The notes: generated by a model from the sequence alone, not told the origin. Counted from the stretch's first letter, positions 1 to 11,819 are shown. The stretch is DNA of 64,000 nucleotides from Papio anubis (GCF_008728515.1 NC_044980.1:30086290-30150289); one strand, 5' to 3'. Translations and numbers: made by a program.

Positions 1-470
1 GAGATGCCTGTGAGATATCTAAAAAGACATGTTAGGTAGCCAATTGCACAGGCAAGCACAGAGCCCAGGGAAGAGGTCTGTGCTGGAGATGCCACATGAG
101 AAGTGACTTTACATGAGGAATGGAAACCCATGCAGATCACCACAGTCATCTAAGGAAAGAGCAGAGAAAGAGGAAAAGGCCCAGGTGTGTCATAGGAAGA
201 TTTTGATGCACATCGAGTAGGAGAAAGCAAAAAGAAGACCGAGAAATGTACCACAGGCAGGAGGTTAACCAGAAGAGTGCCAGGAAAGGAGCGTGTTTAA
301 GGAGGGAGGAAGTGACCAATTGTGTCAACATTACTAGTTTGAGTAGGATGGAGAGAAATATCTGTTGGATTTGGCAACATTTTGTGGAACTGTTATGGTC
401 CAAAGCAGATTAAAAAGGGTTGGAGAATGAATGAGAGCCAAGGAAGTGTAGACAAGAGGTATGGCCAACT
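1..470 (-). repeat. L2 LINE relic, antisense
   Basis: GA-rich top strand that reads in order like the reverse complement of the L2 reverse-transcriptase region. Near position 80 it has AGAGGTCTGTGCTGGAGATG. Around 315-380 it has phrases resembling antisense L2 (AGTGACCAATTGTGTCAACA, then TTGGATTTGGCAAC). It is heavily decayed with no open frame. The left edge is cut by the window. Class call is by remembered consensus; the right edge is approximate. Confidence 0.5.
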
Positions 471-794
471 CTTCCAGATGGAAACCACTGTCAGCATCAT
501 TGGTGTAGATTGTTCCACAGGCTCTAGGATCTGGAAATTACTTTTATCAGAAAAAAAAAAAAAAAATACAGAAATATGCTTCACACTAGGAAAATGGAAA
601 GCATTAGCCAAATAGTAAATAGCAACAATCTGCTTTTCTCAGTAGTAAGAATTGAAGGAGAATTATTTAAAATAAATTATCAAAAATCAAGAAAATAATT
701 CTTGTTCCTTTGATCATTTTGACTGACATGATATTTGATGCAGTACTAAACGGGACACATATCAATCACTTCTGGTCATGGTATACATAAGTAT

Positions 795-1000
795 TCAATC
801 ATCCTTCCAATGTTTATTTCCTATGTTCTGGCATTGGGCTGGACATTGGGGTTCAAAGGCAAAGCAGTGAACAAACTATAAACCCTGTTCACAAGGAGCT
901 AACAATTCAGAGAGGAAAAGAAAAAACTTCATCCATTTTGGAAAACTTAATTTCATATCAAAATCATAATGTAAAACAGATGCAGCAAAATGACAGGCTA
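795..1000 (-). repeat. L2 3' end, antisense
   Basis: Matches the typical antisense L2 terminus: a run like 'TTTATT...TATGTTCTGGCATTGGGCTGGACATTGGGG', then 'GCAGTGAACAAAC' and 'AAGGAGCTAACA', in the order expected for the reverse complement of the L2 3' UTR. The body after about 920 is too diverged to place. Confidence 0.5.
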
Positions 1001-1958
1001 AAGAACATGTGAAAGCATGCCTTTAATTTGCTATTTGGGCCCATCCCTTGAGACTTTGAACAGTTGTCAATCACCTGAAGTAGGACCATTTCTATGGCTA
1101 TTTTGAACAATGAGGTAAATTATGCTAACAGTATGCCCACTTTATTCTAAATAATTACAGTCTTTTGGACAGAGGTATTGCTCTATACATAATTATGGCA
1201 TTTTAGAACATGCATTTTCTTGATAGCTAAAAATATATGCACACAAATCCATATCTTTGCATACTTTAATTACCTAAATTTCTAAAACAAAGAAAGACTA
1301 AAGCATAATACTAGATAGGAAACTTTTAATTCTTTTAAGTAAAATAAAGACATTTTATTGCACAGAACAAGTATTTTTTAAGTATTATACAAATATATAT
1401 CATTTACATAAACTACAACAGCTTATACACTATGTTTATAATTTGTCAAGTATGTTCAACAGGAACTCTAATAAATTATGTTTCTTTTAAAGAAGGTACA
1501 ATGGTTCTAAAGCATTAACAGCCAAAGTTAAATTCTTCATCAATGCCAAACATGTTTTGTTTCCATTACTCATTTAAAATTACCCAACCTCTTCAGACGA
1601 ATCAAGAAACAGCGTTGGCTGCTCATGTGGGAGAGCAGCAGGGTAAAAGGTCATGCATGTCTATGAAGTGAAATTTAACAGAGTAGCTTCTGAAGGTGTG
1701 AGACAAAAATTGGAAACAATCCAAATGTCTATCAATATGAAAACAGAAAAACAAATTGTGCTATATCCACACACTGGAATACTAATCAGCGATAAAAATG
1801 AACAAACTACTGATACAGACTATTTCCACAGACACACTGGTGAATCTCAAGAACACTGTTTTAAGTACATATTGTACAATTCCATTTGATTGAAATTCTA
1901 AATCAGATAAAACTCATCTTTGGTGGTAGAAATAAGAAAGTAGTTGTATCTACTGGTA
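1001..1958. other. unassigned AT-rich sequence
   Basis: No repeat family, RNA gene or credible coding segment recognised. The sequence is AT-rich with scattered stops in all frames. Confidence 0.4.
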
Positions 1959-1972
1959 GAAAGGGGATTACT

Positions 1973-2280
1973 GGCCGGGCGCGGTGGCTCAAGCCTGTAA
2001 TCCCAGCACTTTGGGAGGCCGAGACGGGCGGATCACGAGGTCAGGAGATCGAGACCATCCTGGCTAACGCGGTGAAACCCCGTCTCTACTAAAAAATACA
2101 AAAAACTAGCCGGGCGAGGTGGCGGGCGCCTGTAGTCCCAGCTACTCGGGGGGTGAGGCAGGAGAATGGCGTAAACCCGGGAGGCGGAGCTTGTAGTGAG
2201 CTGAGATCTGGCCACTGTACTCCAACCTGGGCGACAGAGCGAGACTCCGTCTCAAAAAAAAAAAAAAAGAAAGAAAGAAA
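1973..2280 (+). mobile_element. AluY, Old World monkey type, full length
   Basis: Starts GGCCGGGCGCGGTGGCTCAA and has both arms, the mid A-rich linker and a 3' tail ending in a short (GAAA)n run. Pol III A-box-like (about 1984-1995) and B-box-like (GAGATCGAGACC, about 2046-2057) sequences are intact. It carries CTCAAGCC and the GGGCGAGGTGG right-arm start, both typical of cercopithecid AluY. A perfect 14-bp target-site duplication, GAAAGGGGATTACT, flanks it at 1959-1972 and 2281-2294. Many CpGs survive, so it is young. Confidence 0.95.
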
Positions 2281-2294
2281 GAAAGGGGATTACT

Positions 2295-3378
2295 TAGAAA
2301 GGATCCTGAGGAAACTTTCTGGGATGGTGAAGCATCCTCTTTCTACAAGCATACGCAACTGTCAAAACCCATCAAACTGGAACGCTCAAGTTCTACACAT
2401 CTTATGCTATGCAAATGTGTAGTTTCTTTTAAATAAAAAGTTACATTTTTAATAAGTGGAGAAAGATGGTTGGGAAACAGATTAATAAAAGGCAAAGTAG
2501 CCCACACTTTTTGAAAAAAATTCTCTTTAGGATTTATAAATAATTATACCTTCTAAAATTCTCTTGTTGAATTTATTATTATTAACCTTTTTAAAATTAA
2601 AAAGAGCAGGAATTACTGAAGATCCTATAAATATCTCATCGAGTTTTAGCCTTTCTATTGATGGAGGTGTTTAATATTCTTTTTCAGAGAGATCAACTGA
2701 CACTTTGATGTTATTTCAGAGATGCGAAATTCTCCCACATTAAAAAAAAAAAATTCCTGCATCAACAATTTTGGAAATAATGAAGAAGCTTGTTTCTCAT
2801 TTTGACTTATTTTATTCTTTTCATGGAACACTTAACTCAATTAAAGTTGTTGACATGTCACATTCCAATTTTTAATGTCATGATGCAGCAATCGACCTCT
2901 TTTACTCCAGGGTGGTTTTATTAATCGTGTTTATATGGCACATGTTGGCTCAAGATTCAGAATGACAGACCCCTCGTGACTGACTTTTAATTAATTGATT
3001 TTACCAGAAATATCTTCTCAATACAGTAAGACACAGAACATTGAAACAAATACTGAGATTTAATGTTTTGAGACTCAGATATGTTGGGCTCATTAAAAAT
3101 TAAATAATAGTGGGCAACTCTTATTAAATTACCACCCATTGGATATGGGATTAATAAATGAAAAGGATAAAGGTTACTGGATGCCTGCCTGACAATGGTC
3201 TTGTCTGAATTGAGAGTTCCCGGACAACATTGTTTCCCATGAAAGTGCCTCCCAAATTGGTCATTCAGGTCACTATAGCAGAGACCAAGAGAGAGAGAAG
3301 GCCATCAGTAAGTAGTACCATGATAAAATTACCGGTTCAATTTCATTTTAAATATCTTCAAAGAATTTGCACATGCTT

Positions 3379-3417
<39 letters not shown>

Positions 3418-5110
3418 TACAGTGTGGTATATCCAAGAGGGTTATTATAATTTTTTCATCTACAAAGACATTAGCACACCATGAATACAGATTGACCTTT
3501 TGCCCCATACCAATTTGCTCATCTTCTCACCAGGACAGCAAGTCAATTGCACAAGTCCCCTGATGGGAAGAGCAGACTTTAGTGTGTCTGATATATGCTG
3601 TTTAAGTTATAGGTTTTAGAGCTCTGAAAAAAGCTGGAAAATAGAATTGGAGCTATAGAAAAGATAAAAAGAAGGATTACTGTCGCAGCCCAATTGACTT
3701 TGTAAATAATGCTGGGCTCCCCTGGGGAATTTATTGTTATCACCGAATTTATATTTTAAAAATCTCCAAAATTTGCTTGCTTGTGAAGCTTTAACCTGAA
3801 CTATAAATCCTACCCAATTATAACATGTGAAAAAGTGGTTGTTAGCTAAACAGTAGATCTCATTACACAGAACATGATACTTTATCTTTGCATTACTATC
3901 ATTGTTTTTGCCAACATTATTCGCTTTAAAAAATCCTTTACTTTTTTAAAGCAAAAACCTAGTGTCCGTGGTAGAGGCATTTGTTATTTCTACGTAAAAT
4001 TGTTAATGCATGTAAAAAAATAAAAAGAAATTCCTGGTAGGCAACCAAAGGAAAATAAAACTGTAGACTAACATCCTTTTTTTCCAGATAATGTGTTTCT
4101 ATTACCTTACTTCAACTGGATTATAAAGCAAAAACAACTCAACCTCTCCTTTATTTCAGACCTAGTTTATATAATTGCTGTCATATTGATACAATTATAT
4201 TAGAGACCTTTTTTGTGCACGGAAGAGTAGCCTCACAAGTTGTACAGCAAAACCTCATTTTTTAAGGATTGCCTTAAGATCAATGTCATGACGTCAAAAA
4301 ATAATTTTTCTGAAAATTTGACTCTCCAAAAATATTACAAGAACTAAAAATAAGCTTATGGACGTTATCAAACATCTTTCAGGAATGAATTTAAGTGCAA
4401 CGAGAAAATAAATTTACTTCACAGAAAGGGAAGAAAAATCTTAGTACATGCCACCCACGAAGAGAATCTATTCTATTCCAAACATGATGTATGAAAATAC
4501 AGAAAGACTTTTTAGCCACTACCTTTGGGAAACTTTGATGCTAGTTGGAAAGATAAAATGCTCAGCTTTGAAAATAAAAATAAAAGGCTTGGAAGGGGGA
4601 AGATATCTAGAGTGGGAGAAATCATATGGTTAAAAAAGAAAACATTGTTTTTCTATTAGAAAAATATAAATTGTGGAAAAGACTGCTATGAACTGATTTT
4701 GTTGTTGAAGTTGTCATAGAAGTCATCATCGTGATTTGGACCTTCGAGAAAATAGAATTTCAAATAGGACACCCAAAAGGTGAAATACTCCCTCAGGAAA
4801 AAGAGCAAAAATTACCGGAGGAAGGAATGAGCATGGATTGTGAAAGTCCTTTGTAAATCCTAAAAACCTATGTAAAGGTGAAGGTTGATAGTTATTGAAC
4901 TATACTGGATGGTAACAAAGGAGAAGAACTCAGATGCTGAGAAGAGCATCTGAATTGAACAGCAGCAGATGCATTTGAATAGGTAAGGTAGAACCACTCA
5001 CGTGAGGAAAGACAGATAAATTTGATCGTAAATCTTCACAAAGCATTGTGAAACTTTTGTGGATTTTTAAGTAGGAAGGAAAACCGTAAGAGCAATGCTT
5101 TATTCATCTA
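2295..5110. other. unassigned AT-rich sequence with A33 tract
   Basis: No family recognised in this 2.8 kb. The one striking item is an uninterrupted A33 tract at 3383-3415. Short reading frames here have no protein-like features. Confidence 0.4.
3383..3415 (+). repeat. poly(A) tract, 33 A
   Basis: Thirty-three consecutive A, preceded by ATGCTTTATT and followed by GATACAG. I could not recognise a LINE, SINE or processed copy upstream, and found no target-site duplication. It may be the tail of an unrecognised retrocopy or an expanded mononucleotide run. Confidence 0.85.
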
Positions 5111-5111
5111 T

Positions 5112-5215
5112 CAGCTGTGTTGCAAGATGGATTGTGGCAAGAATGCCTTGGAGACAAGGAGATGAATTATGAAGCTATTGAGGTAATCTTTGAAATCATA
5201 AGAATTTGGAATGTT
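5112..5215 (-). repeat. L2 fragment, antisense
   Basis: The run GATGGATTGTGG, then GGAGACAAGGAGATG, then GAAGCTATTGAGGTAAT follows the order of antisense L2 (consensus phrases like 'agaccagttaggaggctattgcagtaat'). It is separate from the next L2 copy, which restarts at the L2 3' terminus. Confidence 0.45.
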
Positions 5216-5224
5216 CTAGGTCAG

Positions 5225-6360
5225 ATTAACATTTATACCAAGTATAATCTAGGCACTGCACGGGGCTCTAAGGGTACAAGGATGCAAAGACTCTGCTGCT
5301 TAGGATCTTGAAGAATGTTGAACCTCATTCTTCTGCAAGCTAGCAGTGACAATGTTGTCTATAAGTAGCTTTGGAGGTAGGAGAAGAGACACTTAGCCAA
5401 GCCTAAGTGGGAAAAGGAAGGTCACTTGAGTGGGTTATGCTTTGAACTGAGTCTTGAAGGTTGAATAAAAGTTACTAATGTCAGAAAGGAGGGGTCAGTC
5501 TGAAGCAGGAGGCCTTTATGATACAAAACAGGGGACAAGGGCAGTCCCTTGGGTCATATTACAGGGCTTGATATTGATTTTTCAGATATAAGAATACCAT
5601 TCTAATTATAAGAGCAGTATTGTCAGATTTGTGTTTTAGAAGCATCAGTCAGGCATAAATTAGGACAAGATGAAACTGGAAAAAAGGAACCTAGTTAGGA
5701 TACTGTTAGAAGAATTCCAACGAGAAAGGAGAATTAGAGCTGTGCAGCAGTGGAAGTGATGGAAAAAGAACAAGAGACTCTAGAAATATTTGAGAGTGAA
5801 AATAGAAGAGACTGATTGGGTTGTAGGGCTGATTGGATGGAAAAAGTAAGAAAGAAAACATCTGAGATAATTGCTGATATTCTGTCAGCCAGCTCAATGG
5901 GTGGTATATCAGTAATGGTCATTTGGAATTGGAGAGGATGATTCAAAGGAGGGCAAACAATGGATTCAGTTATGAACATGGTTAATCTGAGGTGTCTGTG
6001 AAACTCAAATGGGTAGGTGGGGAAGATTGCAAAAATCCAAAAATCTCTGGGACAGTCCGGGTAAAATGTATACATTTGGCAATCATCAGCATTTAGGTAA
6101 TGATAAAATGATGGTAAGATGAGATTTCTAAAGGGAAGAACGTAGCCTGAGGAGGGCAGTGGACAGAAGGTAAATTTCTTGGAATAACAGCAACTAAAGG
6201 ATTAGAGGAAGAAGGGGAGGTGAGGAAGGAGACTAAGAAAAAACTGGCAAAATTGTAGGAAGAAAACTGGTAGCAATCGAGAAGATAAAAGCCAAAGAAG
6301 TAGGAGACTAGCAAAGAGAAGCCTGTGCTTTGCATAATTGACAGAAAACAGTGACTGATG
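5225..6360 (-). repeat. L2 LINE, antisense, with RT remnant
   Basis: Reads continuously from the L2 3' terminus (antisense 'AACATTTAT...TCTAGGCACTGC', about 5228) through 'GAACTGAGTCTTGAAGG' (about 5445) and 'TCAGATTTGTGTTTTAGAAG' (about 5625) into the reverse-transcriptase coding part. On the minus strand at about 6055-6095 it encodes LNADDCQMY, which aligns with the YADDTQLY catalytic box of L2/CR1-type RT. Downstream residues keep the spacing of that domain. Stops and gaps show it is long dead. At about 1.1 kb this is one of the two longest L2 copies here. Confidence 0.72.
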
Positions 6361-8120
6361 TGATTCAGAGATGGTACTAAAAAATTGAGTTATAATTCCT
6401 CACAAGGACTTACTCCAGGGAACTGGGAAAAATATGCTAACATTGATATAAAACACTTGAGGTAGATGAGCCTAAGAGATACCTTATGGATGTGAGATTT
6501 TTTTTGCCTGTCCTCATTTGCTGGCCTGTCAGTCGATGTGAGTCTACAAAATACTGTATAGTTTGTGACTCAATTGCATTGAAACTCAACTCCATCCCTG
6601 TGTTCAAAGACTATTAGGCTCAATCAAGGAACTCTTAACAGTTGGTAGACTTCACAAATCAGAAGGAACAAGACAATTTCCAGGAAGGACTGTGATTCTT
6701 ATAGTTGTTTCCTTTCCTCACTTTATAATGGTATCATTAGTTAGACTTCCAGACACTACATAAAGTGAAACCATTCACTCAGGCTGACATTTATACAGGC
6801 TAATCAAATGCTTGTGAGGTAGAGCAAATAACTAACCATAGTACCTGAAAGAGGTTGGAAAAAAAATCATAAAACACACTCAGTATATTCTAAAAAGCTG
6901 GCGAGTAAGGTTTCTCTCAGCGAATTTGAGACAAATGTGGAGAAAGGTAATTACGCAGGCAATTCAATACCTACTGAAGTGGGTGTGCTCAACACCCTCC
7001 CCCGCTTCTCCACCAGTGTGTAAGACATCCTAAAGCAAAAGCAAGCTTAAATTGGTGACAGTTTCAACACATGTTATCCTCCTCTTCAGCCGCCATGTGA
7101 AAGCCACTCAGCCACACTTCTCACAATTTGCAAAATTGTGCAGATGAGGACACCTTTGAAACCAACATATTGAAGGGAGACTGGGATGCAGGAGCATGCA
7201 ACACCCTTCCAGGGCTACTGCAGGGCAGCCCTGCCTCTCATTTCAGCAGGTTTCAGTGCAAGAGAAAGACACGCTGCCTGTACATGATTGATGTGGGAAC
7301 CTCCTGGGTGGCCTTACCTGTCTCCAAAGTTACCTGAGGATATCCCTAAGGTATCAACTTTTGTTCTTAATTTGCCGCTAGATCTAAAGATCCGTAAAAC
7401 TCTTTAGTTGCATGTATCTGTTTGGATTCTTAGAAAATTAAGAAACACTAAATAGAACAAAAAGAATGCCCTTAAATTCAGTGTGAAATTTGCTATGGGG
7501 CAGGAAGTTCTTAATACAAAAAAAAAAAAAATTCTTTATATCCTCTGTATTTCTTTTGTGTCTAGCAGTCAGTAAAACCAAACACAAGAAGTGTTAAGTG
7601 TACTACACAAACGACTTTAGCCTGTAGAGTTCATGGGTATAAGATGTGCAGTCACTTGAAAACAGTACTTTGTTCCTCAATAGCATCTTTAGGTCAAGGG
7701 TCTTGGAGTATTTACAAACATGAATTACCCCTACAAAACTCTGTGAATCCACCCACATTTTGTGCTGGCAATCTTCAGAGAGATTTCACAGTAGCAAGCA
7801 CCACTGCATTGCAAGTCACTTGGGGAGTCAGAAATAAATCCCAAGACTTTGTGCTGCCTGTGCTCTGCTCAAAGCATGATTTGACATTTCTGTCCTTATT
7901 TTGAATCACTGGTTCTTCAAATATTAGGAGATGTGACATCAAAGAAGAAATTTGTGAAAGTAAAATGTTGAGTCTGAATACAAAAAAAAAAAACTACAAT
8001 GATTTGAAGGTGCCCAAATTCTTCCCATTCAACATACTACTTTCAGGGTTAATGTTGTAAAATTCAAAGTGTGCACACTATTTCCTCATTTATGCAGAAA
8101 ACCTACTTTGTCTTTCTTGG
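6361..8120. other. unassigned sequence
   Basis: No repeat or gene recognised. Short A runs lie near 7520 and 7981. A candidate reading frame near 7128-7337 lacks any recognisable domain and is probably chance. Confidence 0.4.

Positions 8121-8145
<25 letters not shown>
8121..8145 (+). repeat. (TC)n microsatellite
   Basis: About 12 uninterrupted TC units, followed by a degenerate pyrimidine-rich stretch to about 8170. Confidence 0.9.
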
Positions 8146-8151
<6 letters not shown>

Positions 8152-8170
8152 ATCACTCTTATTCTCTTTT

Positions 8171-9150
8171 TCTCACTTACTCTTGCTTCCATTTCAAATT
8201 TTTTAAAAACCTCACATATTAATGACTTCCTTGGATATTTCTTTCCTAGAAAAACATACAGAAAACTCTAGAAAATAAGATGACACCTAGGTGCTCAAAT
8301 AAATGTCAAGAGGCCCATGTACCAAATCATGTCTCCTTTCTCTCCCAGAGAGTTCTTTAGTTTTTACCTTTCCTGTGGGTGGAAAGTCTAGGCACAGCTT
8401 ATTTTGCCCTCTCTTCAAAGGTCTCTCACAAGTTTCCATCAACATTCTAATGATTCTTCGATCAGAAGCTTTTCTCAAAGCATCAGAGATGCTTAAAGTG
8501 TAAAATAATTTATTCCTTTACTTTTCCTGAAACTGTATTGTCTTCCCAGTTCAAACGACATGATTGTGATTAGAATGTTCCTCAGCTCCTTACATTTTGG
8601 TTGTTAAATGTTTCCTTCTTAAGTCATAAATAACAAAGTGTTAATAACTGTGAAAATATAGTTAAAATCTGAAAGTACCCACTCCCAGCTACCCCTTACA
8701 ATCATTTAATTTAGAAGACTTTCAAATTAAGTGCTCCAGAAATATTAACTCTCTTGAGTAAGAACCTCTGAGAGAGTGGCCAAAGAACTTGAATATAATT
8801 GTTTTAAATCACCAAGGGACTCTGATGTACAAGAAAACCTGAGACCAATAGTCTAACAACAGTGATCCAAAAAAGGTAAATACAAAAATCTGAATAAAGT
8901 GACAGATGCAATTTATTATTTAAATAGCTTCTCTTGGTTGGAAATATAATAAAATATCCTCCTGCAATTCTTAGTGTGCACATAAGTGGATTAAATTGGT
9001 TAATGAATTTATCTGATATGCCACCTTTGCACAGTTTCCCATTGAGTGATTGATGGTTGAGTAGAACAGAAATCCTGAGGGGAAAATAGCGACTTACACA
9101 GTCTTCAGAACAGGAGACCTCTGATTAACTGTTTAAAGTCATTTGTAAAA
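8171..9150. other. unassigned sequence
   Basis: No repeat family, RNA gene or exon recognised. Confidence 0.4.
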
Positions 9151-9152
9151 AA

Positions 9153-9270
9153 CTTGTATACCATGCAGGGCACTTTGCTTGAATATATATATAGATACAG
9201 ATATATCTATAGATAGATAGAAAATATCTATATCCATATTCAGGCAAAGTGTACCTGCATGGTATACAAG
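9153..9270. repeat. Inverted repeat / hairpin, about 45-bp arms
   Basis: The left arm (9153-9197, starting CTTGTATACCATGCAGGG) and right arm (9225-9270, ending CCTGCATGGTATACAAG) are reverse complements with about three mismatches and one single-base indel. The loop is about 27 nt of GATA/TATC sequence. Arm ends are unique-looking sequence, not only microsatellite. Confidence 0.9.
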
Positions 9271-9345
9271 ATAGATATAGATATATCTGTATTTATAGAT
9301 AGATACATAGATACATAGAGATATATTCTACATATTTATCTAACT
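9271..9345 (+). repeat. degenerate (GATA)n / (GATACATA)n
   Basis: Imperfect GATA, ATAGATATAGATA and GATACATAGATACATAG units adjoining the hairpin's right arm. The same units fill the hairpin loop. Confidence 0.8.
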
Positions 9346-10525
9346 ATAAGTACAACCAGTGGAGAGCTGATACTCCCAAGAAAGGGTAAAATATTGGCAA
9401 CTGAGGGTGTAGAAGAGCCAGTGCAATGCCTCATGAGTTTGGGTGACAATTCTCCATGGGTCTTTCACATTTCTGAACATAAATCCTTTGAGCAGAGGCA
9501 TTGTTAGCTTTTGTTCTGGACTATCTTTACAAGAATGTTTGGATAACAAACAACTTTGAAAGATAGAGAGAAGGTCTCCACTGGGGCAGAGGGTGATTTG
9601 TTTCCTGACCAAAATAATAAAGATAGTATCTTTCCTTAGGGAAAGGGGCAGCTTTGTTTGCCTCCCTTCATAAGATTGGGGTTTCCCTAAGCTCAGGAAG
9701 CCTCAGTCATGACACATCACCCACTGCATTCAGAGAATCCACCTGGATCCCTGTGGGATTGCTGGACAAGAGGAACTGATGCAAACGTGAAGCTCCCACT
9801 CCCTGGTGTGCTGGGCTGTGAGTGGCAAAGTCCTCTGTCTCCAACCCAGGACTCTGTGTCTTCTGCCTGCACCCATGAAACTGTGGCATGCTTGCTTTCG
9901 AACTTACAATTTGCGTAAGATCTCCAACCCTTCACAGTTCTAGACAGATTGTTGCATTTCTAAGTTCTGCTTTATAACTAACATCAGATCTCTAGGCCCC
10001 TCATGCCATTTCCGGTTTCTGTGGTTGCCTTCCAATCAAGAATTCTCACTCTGCCTCCACTTTAGCAGCAGCACTTTTCTGTATAACGTGGGAGCAGAAT
10101 CTTCAAATGAAATGACTCTACCAGGGAACTAGCTTTTGACTGAACGCAGGTATGTCCTGTGGCAGTAACTCTGCATCAGAAACTAAGAAAAACCCTAGCA
10201 CTGTCCTTTACTGCATAAAAGTGAAATGGCTGGCTATTCTGGCCTTGTGGATGACATTTATGGTCCTCCACTGAAGGCAGAGAGCCAAAGGTGGTTCATA
10301 TAAGGATATAGAAATTCCCTGTCCCTGGATAGTGGCCATTTAAATGTAAGAGCTTTGACCAGCTCTTTATACTGGCAGCAAAAGCCAGTGGCTTTTTAAA
10401 CTGTAAAGGGCATTAGATAGCTAAGGACTGGGCTGAAGTATTTCAAACTTAAAATAGGTCCACGTGGGAGCTATACTGTGAAGGCAGCTTTGATTCACAG
10501 AGATCAAATCCACCAACGATGTTTC
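9346..10525. other. unassigned sequence
   Basis: No family recognised. Several overlapping short open frames on both strands at about 9700-9935 have no recognisable protein features. Confidence 0.4.
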
Positions 10526-10529
10526 CCCT

Positions 10530-10662
10530 TTAATCTCTACATCATCACTATGAAAAGCAAAAGAGCAAGTATCATTATTTCCATGCTATAGAAACTGATT
10601 GGCAAAGTACTAAAGTTATATACCTGCTGTTATGTTAATCATTGGCTAAGCTGAAATTTCCT
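10530..10662 (-). repeat. MIR SINE, antisense
   Basis: Follows antisense MIR order: TTTAATCTCTACATCATCAC, then GTATCATTATTTCCATGCTA, then GAAACTGATTGGCAAAGTAC, then CTAAGCTGAAATTTCC (the consensus has 'gaaactgaggcacagag' and 'agagccgggattcg' at these places). Diverged but collinear. Confidence 0.5.
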
Positions 10663-10937
10663 CCCATTAACTTCTCTTGCCAATAGTTTAAAAGCTGCTA
10701 ATTTTAAAGCTGAAGTAAAGAAAAAAAGAATATATTTACTATATAGATTCCAAATCTTTAGCCTAGAGATCAGACTTGACAGGTGGGAGTTCTACTTGCC
10801 AAAGAAAAATAAAGATTGTTTTCTCTTCACAGTTCTATAGGGCAATTTTTTTCTGAGCTAGAAGTGGAAAATCCATAAAGAATAGATTGGTCAAAAGTTA
10901 ATTTTGATCTCTGGGGGAATTATTTAGTTAACAGAAT

Positions 10938-11110
10938 GATTCACCATTCAACCAACAAGTATTTGCAAAATGTCTGCAATGAATCTAGCACTGTTAGATG
11001 CTAGGGATTCACTGCTAAATTAGGTACCCAGTGGTAGCAATATGAGGCACCCGATAGAGAGGTGGTGAAGGTTTACTGCAGAAGAAGTCAGCCAGATATA
11101 TGATGGATGT
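10938..11110 (-). repeat. L2 3' end, antisense
   Basis: 'CATTCAACCAACAAGTATTTG...AATGTCTGCAATG...CTAGCACTGTTAGATGCTAGGGATTC' is the antisense L2 terminus pattern, followed by decayed 3' UTR. Confidence 0.55.
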
Positions 11111-11159
11111 GCAGAGCATCTTATAGTGGGAGGCAATAGTTTGGTTTTGTTTGTTTGTG

Positions 11160-11470
11160 TTCTTTTATTTTATTTTATTTTATTTTTTTATTGAGATGGA
11201 GTCTCACTCCATCACCCAGACTGGAGTACAGTGGCACAGTCTCCGCAACCTCCGCCTCCTAGGTTCAAGCGATTTTCCTGCCTCAGCCTCCTGAGTAGCT
11301 GGGACTACAGATGCCTGGCACCGAAAATGCCAGCTAATTTTTTTATTTTTGGTAGAGGTGGGGTTTCACCATGTTGGCCAGGCTGGTCTCGAACTCCTGA
11401 CCTCAAAGGATCCATCCACTTCGGCCTCCCAAAGTGCTGAGATTACAAGCGTGAGCCACCACGCCCGGCC
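11160..11470 (-). mobile_element. Alu (AluS-like), antisense
   Basis: Starts with a (TTTTA)n-type T-rich head, then TTGAGATGGAGTCTCACTCC, and ends CACCACGCCCGGCC, so it is a full-length antisense dimer. It has several private changes, and ACCGAAAATGCCAGCTAATT holds a small insertion in the right-arm region. No clean duplication was found at its edges. Confidence 0.9.
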
Positions 11471-11502
11471 AAAGTAGCAGTTCTTTAAAGTTATAAGCCT
11501 GA

Positions 11503-11760
11503 GCGTGTGTATACCTATGTAACAAACCTGCACATCTGCACATGTATCCCAGAACTGAAAGTAAAATTATAAAAAAAAAAAAAAAAGAATACAAAGTGGG
11601 TGATGCATTTCTCTCACTGGTCCCCAGATGCCTCTACTTTAGCAGCCCCGGAAAAGAATCTGCAGCCTCATCTATACCTGCAGGTTGATATGCCTCCCAA
11701 AAACTGTCTCACTCAATTGTGAAGCTGAAATAAATCATGTGTTCACTTCAAAAAAAAAAA
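11503..11760 (+). mobile_element. 5'-truncated L1 3' end with 3' transduction
   Basis: 11503-11569 is the last part of a primate L1 3' UTR (GTGTATACCTATGTAACAAA, then CATGTATCCCAGAACTGAAA), followed by poly(A) at about 11571-11586. Then come about 165 bp of non-L1 sequence ending with AATAAA (11729-11734) and a second poly(A) at 11750-11760. The whole unit sits in a perfect 16-bp target-site duplication, AAAGTTATAAGCCTGA, at 11487-11502 and 11758-11773. The first copy follows TTCTTT, a fair L1 endonuclease site. This is the structure left when L1 transcription runs past its own weak poly(A) signal. Confidence 0.9.
11729..11734 (+). promoter_or_regulatory. polyadenylation signal AATAAA in transduced segment
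   Basis: The hexamer lies 15 nt before the second poly(A) tract (starting 11750), the normal spacing for 3' end cleavage. It marks the downstream signal used by the source transcript. It is a relic here. Confidence 0.8.
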
Positions 11761-11819
11761 GTTATAAGCCTGATAATCCAGAGATGACAGTGGACAGTGG
11801 TCTAGGTGGACTAAGACTA

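Noticed and set aside
8121..8145. CRISPR-like or phase-variable repeat
   Set aside because: It is a simple dinucleotide microsatellite in primate DNA; no spacer-repeat structure exists anywhere in the window.
9153..9270. Possible microRNA precursor
   Set aside because: The fold is long and nearly perfect but there is no evidence of expression or conservation; a template-switch palindrome explains it.
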